Source of the DNA: DASXRU01 sp039933315
Lineage (GTDB): Bacteria; Acidobacteriota; Blastocatellia; Pyrinomonadales; Pyrinomonadaceae
DNA length: 10,126 bases
Assembly: GCA_039933315.1 (NCBI GenBank)
Contig: JBDTOI010000147.1
Location: forward strand, 1-10,126
Direction of reading: 5' to 3'
Shown: piece after piece, positions 4,876-10,126 of the stretch
Layout: each line of letters starts with the position of its first letter
Numbering within the stretch: position 1 is the first letter of the stretch
Notes under the pieces: generated by a model
Seen by the model: only the letters and a program-made list of their open reading frames with translations
Database searches by the model: none
Told to the model about the DNA's origin: nothing
Translations under genes and position numbers: made by a program

Positions 4876-7800
4876 ATGCAGCGACTAGCTGAAATTTGTG
4901 TCCGCCGGCCGGTCTTCGCGACCATGCTCATCCTGAGCTTAACGGTCGTCGGCATCTTCTCGTTTAACTCCCTGGGCGTCGATCTCTTTCCCAAAATAGA
5001 TCTTCCCACCATTACGGTTACGGTCGTTAATCCGGGCGCCTCGCCGCAGGAAATCGAAACCGAAATCACGGACAAGGTTGAAGGAGCGGTTAATACAGTC
5101 AGCGGTATCGACGAACTGCGCTCGACCTCTGTGGAGGGCGTCTCGCAAGTCTTCATCACCTTTCTGCTGGAAAAGAATGCGGATATCGCAGCCCAGGAAG
5201 TTCGCAATAAGGTCGATCTAATCGCGAATGAATTACCGGTTACCGCCGAGCAGCCCACCGTGCAGAAACTGGATACTGACGCCGCGCCCGTACTGCGGAT
5301 TGCTGTTTCCGCCCCTCGTTCGCTACGCGAAGTGACAGACATTGCCGACAAACAGATCAAGCAGCGTATCGAAGCCATCAGCGGTGTGGGCCAGGTGGAA
5401 ATCATCGGCGGGCGCCAGCGCGAAATCGAAGTTTGGGTCGATCCCGACAAGATGCGCGCCTTCAATGTCACCGCCGCCGACGTGGCCCAGGCGGTGCGAT
5501 CGCAGAACCTGGAACTTCCCGGTGGCCGGGTAGAAGAAGGCGCCCGCGAACTTACGGTGCGCACCATGGGCCGCATTGTCGATCCGGCCAGCTTCAACGA
5601 CCTGGTGGTGGGCAACCGCGGATCTTACTCAGTTAAGCTTAGCGACATCGGGTACGTTGAAGACGGGGGCGAAGAGCAAAGGACCGAGGCGCGTTTGAAT
5701 AACCAGCCGGCGGTCACACTCACCGTTTCCAAGCAGTCGGGACAGAACACGGTTGCTGTCGGTGACGCGGTCAAGGAGCGGCTGGCCGAAATCCTGCCCA
5801 CGCTGCCGCCGGGAGTCAAAGCGGAAGTGGTGGGCGATCAGTCCATCTTCATCAAGGCTTCACTAAAGGCAATTCAGACCCACCTGATCGAAGGCAGCAT
5901 CCTGGCGGCGATCGTGGTGTTTATCTTTCTCTGGAGTTTTCGCTCTACCCTTATCACCGCGCTCGCGATTCCCACTTCAATCGTGGCCACCTTTGGCCTG
6001 ATGGCGGCGATGGGTTTCACCCTGAACCAGATAACCATGCTGGCGCTGACATTGATGGTCGGCATCGTTATTGACGACGCCATCGTGGTGCTGGAAAACA
6101 TTTTTCGTTTTATTGAAGAGAAAGGCATGCCGCCTTTTCAGGCGGCAATCGAAGGCACGCGCGAAATTGGCCTGGCCGTGACCGCCACCACACTTTCGCT
6201 GCTGGCAGTATTCCTGCCGGTGGGATTCATGGGCGGCATCGTGGGCCGCTTCATGTCTTCGTTTGGTCTGACCTCTTCATTTGCGATTGCGGTGTCGCTG
6301 CTGGTTTCGTTCACCCTGACGCCAATGTTGGCGGCGCGGCTGATCAAGCGCAAAGACAATGCCAGGGAAGGGCCGGTGGAACGCGACACCGAACCGGCGG
6401 ACCATGGTTCCAAACAGTCCCGCTTCTATCGCCCGATCGAGCGCACTTACACCGGGATGCTGAGTTGGTCGATGGCCCATCGATGGGTGGTGGTGCTGGC
6501 CTGTGTGCTGGTCATAATCAGCATCGTGCCGCTGTTTATGTTCGTCGGCAAAAACTTTTTGCCGGTGGACGATCAATCGCAATTCGAAATCAACGTGCGG
6601 GCCCCGGAAGGTTATACGTTGCCGGCAACTTCGGCCCTGACGGAACGAATCGCCACCGACATTCGCCAGCTTCCCGGTGTTACTGACACCCTGGTGACCA
6701 TTGGCGCCGGCCAACAACAGTTGGTTAACCTGGCCTCTATTTACGTGAAGCTGGCGCCGATTGACCAGCGAAATATCAGCCAGGACCAGTTGATGGCCCG
6801 GGCACGGGCGGAAGTCCTCAAAAAGTATCAGGCTCAATATCCAAACCAATTGCGAACCAGCGTCCAGCAGGTGGCGGCGATCTCAGGCGGGGGTTTTCGT
6901 AATGCCGATATCCAATTTGTTCTGGGGGGGCCGGATCTACAGAAGCTGACGAAATATTCCGAGGATCTGCTGGCCAAAATGAAGACCATTCCCGACGTGG
7001 TTGATGCCGATTCCACTTTGATCGGGGGTAAGCCGGAGGTGCGGGTGGTGATTGATCGGGCCCGTGCGGGAGATCTGGGCGTGCGCATCGGCGACATTTC
7101 CCAGGCCTTGAACACGCTGGTGGCGGGACAAAAAGTTTCCACCTTCAACGCTGGTATTGATCAGTTAAACGTGCGCGTGCGGGCCATTGGTGAGTTTCGC
7201 GCCAGTGTCGAGGCGTTGAAGCGAATGATTGTCACGTCCTCAAAAATCGGCTGGGTCAGTCTCGACAATCTGGTGCGGCTGGAAGAAGGGACCGGCCCTT
7301 CGGCAATCGACCGGCTCAACCGCGAACGCCAGGTGACGCTGCTGGGTAACGTCAAGGCCGGTGGTTCGCAGGCGGCGGTGATTAGCCAGATGGAGCAGTT
7401 CGTCAAAGAAGAGCGGATGGAACCGGGCTACAGGAGCGGGCTGGCCGGACGCTCAAAGGAGTTGGGCCGCGCGGGCTATTACTTCATGCTCGCTTTCGTG
7501 TTGTCGTTTGTCTTCATGTACATGGTGCTGGCGGCGCAGTTCGAATCGTTCATCCATCCGATAACGATCTTGTTGACTCTGCCTTTGGCTATTCCCTTCG
7601 GCATTCTGTCATTGCTGGTGACGGGACAGACGGTAAACATCTTTTCCGGGTTGGGATTGCTTCTCCTGTTCGGGGTGGTGAAGAAGAACGCCATCCTGCA
7701 GATCGATCACACCAACGGGTTGCGGGCGCAGGGAATGGAACGGCTGGAAGCCATCCTCCGTGCTAACCGCGATCGGCTGCGTCCCATTCTGATGACCACG

Positions 7801-8070
7801 GTCGCACTGGTGGCCGGAATGATGCCGCTGGTGGTTTCGAGTGGGCCAGGCTCGGGCACGAACCGCTCGATCGGAGTGCTGGTGGTGGGGGGCCAGTCAC
7901 TATGTCTGTTACTGACACTGCTGGCGGTGCCGGTTTTCTATTCGTTGTTTGACGACCTTGCCAAAAGTCGCGTCTGGGGCCGCATGGGCCGGCGCGTCAC
8001 GGGAGTGTTCGGTTGGGCCCGGCGGAAAGCGGCAACCGCCAGCGCGTCGTTGTTTGGAATAATGAAGTAG
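4876..8070 (+). CDS. RND efflux pump, inner-membrane permease (HAE1 family, AcrB-like)
   Basis: This protein has 1064 residues, full length for the family. It exports amphiphilic compounds in exchange for protons and works as a trimer with the adaptor and outer-membrane factor. The N-terminus LAEICVRRPVFATM opens TM1, followed by the porter domain (PGASPQEIETEITDKVEGAV, about 54-73). The TM4 proton-relay acids are present: GIVIDDAIVVLENI has Asp400 and Asp401, matching AcrB Asp407/Asp408. The TM10 lysine is present: FGVVKKNAIL has Lys937, matching AcrB Lys940. RLRPILMTT in TM11 holds Thr974, matching AcrB Thr978. The internal duplication is clear, with a charged linker (KRKDNAREGPVERDTEPAD) between TM6 and TM7. 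All catalytic residues are intact, so the pump should be functional. The ATG at 4876 has no Shine-Dalgarno and an A/T-rich leader, but extending further gives no homology. Substrate range cannot be read from sequence. Confidence 0.98.
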   Translation: MQRLAEICVRRPVFATMLILSLTVVGIFSFNSLGVDLFPKIDLPTITVTVVNPGASPQEIETEITDKVEGAVNTVSGIDELRSTSVEGVSQVFITFLLEKNADIAAQEVRNKVDLIANELPVTAEQPTVQKLDTDAAPVLRIAVSAPRSLREVTDIADKQIKQRIEAISGVGQVEIIGGRQREIEVWVDPDKMRAFNVTAADVAQAVRSQNLELPGGRVEEGARELTVRTMGRIVDPASFNDLVVGNRGSYSVKLSDIGYVEDGGEEQRTEARLNNQPAVTLTVSKQSGQNTVAVGDAVKERLAEILPTLPPGVKAEVVGDQSIFIKASLKAIQTHLIEGSILAAIVVFIFLWSFRSTLITALAIPTSIVATFGLMAAMGFTLNQITMLALTLMVGIVIDDAIVVLENIFRFIEEKGMPPFQAAIEGTREIGLAVTATTLSLLAVFLPVGFMGGIVGRFMSSFGLTSSFAIAVSLLVSFTLTPMLAARLIKRKDNAREGPVERDTEPADHGSKQSRFYRPIERTYTGMLSWSMAHRWVVVLACVLVIISIVPLFMFVGKNFLPVDDQSQFEINVRAPEGYTLPATSALTERIATDIRQLPGVTDTLVTIGAGQQQLVNLASIYVKLAPIDQRNISQDQLMARARAEVLKKYQAQYPNQLRTSVQQVAAISGGGFRNADIQFVLGGPDLQKLTKYSEDLLAKMKTIPDVVDADSTLIGGKPEVRVVIDRARAGDLGVRIGDISQALNTLVAGQKVSTFNAGIDQLNVRVRAIGEFRASVEALKRMIVTSSKIGWVSLDNLVRLEEGTGPSAIDRLNRERQVTLLGNVKAGGSQAAVISQMEQFVKEERMEPGYRSGLAGRSKELGRAGYYFMLAFVLSFVFMYMVLAAQFESFIHPITILLTLPLAIPFGILSLLVTGQTVNIFSGLGLLLLFGVVKKNAILQIDHTNGLRAQGMERLEAILRANRDRLRPILMTTVALVAGMMPLVVSSGPGSGTNRSIGVLVVGGQSLCLLLTLLAVPVFYSLFDDLAKSRVWGRMGRRVTGVFGWARRKAATASASLFGIMK

Positions 8071-8121
8071 TAGCGTTATGAGATTCGAACTACCAACAGA
8101 ATTTGCGGATTTCAGAAATCT

Positions 8122-8323
8122 TCCTCCCGTAGGGAGGATTGAAAATAGCCCAGCGATTCATCGCTGGGATAGCGGAAGTGAAGGGGTTTTGAGTCCCGTA
8201 GGGACGGCTGATATGGGCGGCCGTGCACTGATTCAGTCGTCCCTACGGGACTCCGGTCAAAGATGCCTACTTAGACCCAGCGATAAATCGCTGGGCTATT
8301 TTCAATTGTCCCTAATGGGACAA
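8122..8323. repeat. Nested composite palindrome of about 200 bases in the 5' region of the outer-membrane factor gene
   Basis: The element is layered. The outer arms, 8122-8168 and 8276-8323, are inverted copies; a 31-base core (ATTGAAAATAGCCCAGCGAT and onward) matches at 30 positions. Each outer arm carries CCCAGCGAT-nn-ATCGCTGGG (8149-8168 and 8276-8295) and a small terminal hairpin: TCCTCCC-GTA-GGGAGGA at 8122-8138, and TTGTCCC-TAAT-GGGACAA at 8306-8323. The inner arms, 8191-8211 and 8233-8253, match at 20 of 21 and each hold GTCCC-GTA/TAC-GGGAC. The whole is open in the reading frame of the downstream gene. Similar CCCAGCGAT...ATCGCTGGG repeats are, to my recollection, scattered in environmental bacterial genomes; no mobility gene is present. 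Confidence 0.92.
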
Positions 8324-10066
8324 ATAATTTTGACGCTACTTTGGTTCGTTCTTGGTGGGCCGGCTTCTGTCTCGGCGCAAGAACCGACACCGTCACCGAC
8401 ACCGATCGTGATCGAATCCGTCACCGCCCCCTCGATCACCAATGAGTTTCGCAGCAGTCCCGTCAAATCCCTTCCGGACCTGGCCCGCGTCGGGGTTGAT
8501 GCGAACCAGCAGCGCCCGCTTACTATGCGCGAAGCGCTGGAGATGGCGCTGGCAAATAACAAAGACATCGAGGTGGGCCGCGATCATGTTCGCCTCGCCG
8601 AATTTGATTTGCTGGGGGCCCGCGGGGCTTATGATCCTAAACTGAGCACGCAAACCTACTACGAACGAATCAAAACACCCGCGGCCAGTTTCCTGAGTGG
8701 CGCGTCCGACGCGCTGGAAACGAGCGACTTTACCGGCACGGCGCGGTTGGAAGGTCTGGCGCCAAAGTATGGGGGCAATTATCGTTTCGACTTTTCGTCC
8801 ATTCGCCAGACCAGCAACAGCCAGTTTGCCGCTCTTAATCCGCAGTATCCGACGGCGCTGACGTTCACTTACACGCAGCCGCTATGGCGCGGCCTGCGAT
8901 TCGATCAGCCTCGACGTCAAATTGAGATCGCCAGAAAGAACCTCTCGTTGACAGACGCACAATTTCGCCAGCGCGCTATCGAGACCATCACCAACGTACA
9001 AAGGGTGTACTGGGACCTGGTATTTGGGTTGCGAAATTTGCAAGTGCAGCGCAACGCGGTAAGTGACGCCCGCGCCCAGCTCGACCATAACAAACGACTG
9101 GTGGCCCAGGGGGCGCTGGCCCCAATCGATATCGTGGCGGCGGAAACCCAGGTAGCAAATTTTGAGCAAGAAGAGTTTGCCGCGTTGGAGGAAGTGACGC
9201 GCGCCGAGAACCGTCTGAAGAACCTGATTGCCGAGAACCGGCAGTCCGAATTGTGGAACGCTTCGATTGTGCCGGTCGACGATGTGGATTTGACGGTGCC
9301 TGACGTTTCGTTGCCGTTGGCAATGAAGGGGGCGCTGGAAAACCGTCCCGAGCTGAGGCAAGCCGATCTGCTGCGCGAGATCAATGAACTGGACCAGCGG
9401 TTGTATCGCGATCAGATTAAGCCGCAAGTGGATCTGATCGGCAGTTACGGTGTAGTGGGAACGGCCGGCACTCTGGTTTCGACTACCAATCCGTTCTCGC
9501 GCTCCAACGAGGAGGTGCGCGAACGAGTGAATCAGTTGTCGATACTTAATGGCTTGCAACCTCTGCCGGCGATACCGGCAGGCTCGTTGCCGCCGGACTT
9601 AATCGGTGGCTATCCGCAGTCGCTGCGGAATTTGTTTTCCGATCAGTTCAACAATTTTCGCGTGGGGGTCGCCATAAATCTGCCCTTACGTAACCGCGTG
9701 GCGGAAGCGCAGCTGGGTCGTTCGCTGGTCGAAGGAAAACGGATTGCGACGGAGCGCGAACAGCTGGAGCAGTTGATTCAGGTGGACGTGCGAAACGCCT
9801 TGCAGCTCTTGCGCACCAGCGCGGCGCGCCTGCGATCGGCGGCGACAGCCCGCGACTCTGCTGCGCAACAATATGCCAGCGAGCAGCGCAAGTTCGAGTC
9901 GGGACAATCGACTCTGTTTCTCGTGCTGGAGCGTCAGACCGCTTTGGCTGCGGCCCGCGCGAGGGAATTGCGCGCCCAAACCGATCTCAACAAAGCTATT
10001 GCCGAGCTGCAACGGGCCACCGGGAATTCACTTACCGCCAACAACGTCACCGTAAGCGTCCGCTGA
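8315..10066 (+). CDS. TolC-like outer-membrane efflux channel (OEP family)
   Basis: With the ATG at 8315 the protein has 583 residues. A hydrophobic signal (GQIILTLLWFVLGGPASVSA) with likely cleavage after Ala21 is followed by a Pro-rich linker (EPTPSPTP). The first OEP repeat begins LTMREALEMALANNKDI at about 69-85; coiled-coil helices rich in Ala, Gln, Glu and Arg follow (VQRVYWDLVFGLRNLQVQRN). The second repeat begins near 333 (PLAMKGALENRPELRQADLL) and ends with the helix holding KFESGQSTLFLVLERQTAL. This is the duplicated TolC architecture: a trimeric alpha-barrel tunnel with an outer-membrane beta-barrel. The start is uncertain. The frame is open back to an ATG at 8078, 7 bases after the pump stop, but residues before 8315 are translated palindrome and would bury the signal. 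The 8315 ATG lies in a palindrome, lacks a Shine-Dalgarno, and gives a signal with no Lys/Arg in its n-region. Confidence 0.93.
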   Translation: MGQIILTLLWFVLGGPASVSAQEPTPSPTPIVIESVTAPSITNEFRSSPVKSLPDLARVGVDANQQRPLTMREALEMALANNKDIEVGRDHVRLAEFDLLGARGAYDPKLSTQTYYERIKTPAASFLSGASDALETSDFTGTARLEGLAPKYGGNYRFDFSSIRQTSNSQFAALNPQYPTALTFTYTQPLWRGLRFDQPRRQIEIARKNLSLTDAQFRQRAIETITNVQRVYWDLVFGLRNLQVQRNAVSDARAQLDHNKRLVAQGALAPIDIVAAETQVANFEQEEFAALEEVTRAENRLKNLIAENRQSELWNASIVPVDDVDLTVPDVSLPLAMKGALENRPELRQADLLREINELDQRLYRDQIKPQVDLIGSYGVVGTAGTLVSTTNPFSRSNEEVRERVNQLSILNGLQPLPAIPAGSLPPDLIGGYPQSLRNLFSDQFNNFRVGVAINLPLRNRVAEAQLGRSLVEGKRIATEREQLEQLIQVDVRNALQLLRTSAARLRSAATARDSAAQQYASEQRKFESGQSTLFLVLERQTALAAARARELRAQTDLNKAIAELQRATGNSLTANNVTVSVR

Positions 10067-10074
10067 AGTCAGGA

Positions 10075-10104
10075 TTGTAGGGGCGTCCCTCCGTGGGCGC
10101 CCCT
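10075..10104. repeat. Single unit of the TTGTAGGGGCGG palindromic family, after the efflux operon
   Basis: The unit starts TTGTAGGGGCG, continues through CTCCGTGG and closes with GCGCCCCT, so it shares most of its sequence with each arm of the 2505-2608 element. GGGGCG (10080-10085) pairs with CGCCCC (10098-10103). It starts 8 bases after the outer-membrane factor stop and is followed by TTCTTGA, too few Ts for a confident terminator, although it could shield or end the transcript. A second inverted arm, if present, would lie at or beyond the window edge. Confidence 0.7.
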
Positions 10105-10126
10105 TCTTGAGTTGGCGCCCGTTAAT

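Noticed and set aside
4854..5615. Long minus-strand open frame within the pump gene (253 codons)
   Set aside because: It lies wholly antisense to a pump with intact conserved motifs, is Ser/Arg/Thr-rich and resembles no family; it is a codon-bias shadow.
8882..9559. Long minus-strand open frame within the outer-membrane factor gene (225 codons)
   Set aside because: It is antisense to a clear OEP-family gene, His/Gln-rich as expected of a reverse-frame shadow, and has no recognisable domain.

Overview
The window reads as a chromosomal segment of a moderately GC-rich Gram-negative bacterium. It carries a complete RND tripartite efflux system with an outer-membrane factor, small inner-membrane anchor proteins of the YqjD/YqjE kind, and a possible sigma-54 promoter. 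Intergenic palindromes of the types CCCAGCGAT-nn-ATCGCTGGG, GTCCC-TAC-GGGAC and TTGTAGGGGCGG suggest a soil or environmental lineage such as Acidobacteriota. That placement is an inference from style and repeats, not proof.

Left part (1-2289, all minus strand). A truncated diacylglycerol/lipid kinase gene runs off the left edge (1-311). Upstream of it lies a 225-base gap with a long inverted repeat (334-435) and a strong rho-independent terminator (471-504). That terminator closes a three-gene minus-strand cluster, read right to left: a DUF883/YqjD-like single-TM anchor protein (1846-2289), a YqjE-like holin-superfamily III protein (1322-1783), and a DUF3618-like membrane protein with a long C-terminal tail (537-1343, overlapping its neighbour by 22 bases). 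A candidate sigma-54 promoter sits about 75-90 bases upstream of the first gene.

Right part (2684-10066, all plus strand). A TetR-family regulator, a periplasmic adaptor (MFP), an HAE1-type RND pump and a TolC-like outer-membrane factor follow in order and probably form one autoregulated operon. Upstream of tetR there is a TTGACA -35-like box and a perfect 7-2-7 palindrome (2639-2654), the likely TetR operator. When a ligand releases TetR, the pump (inner membrane, proton driven), adaptor and outer-membrane channel would be made together and expel that compound or related ones. The substrate cannot be read from the sequence.

Most striking is that nearly every sizeable non-coding gap holds a different palindromic element: a 9-base triple-repeat IR at 334-435; a near-perfect 32-base IR at 2505-2608, with a related single unit at 10075-10104; a perfect 33-base IR between adaptor and pump at 4724-4826; and a nested composite palindrome of about 200 bases at 8122-8323 between pump and outer-membrane factor. 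The last one overlaps the likely start codon of the outer-membrane factor while leaving the reading frame open. I see no RNA genes, CRISPR arrays or transposase genes.
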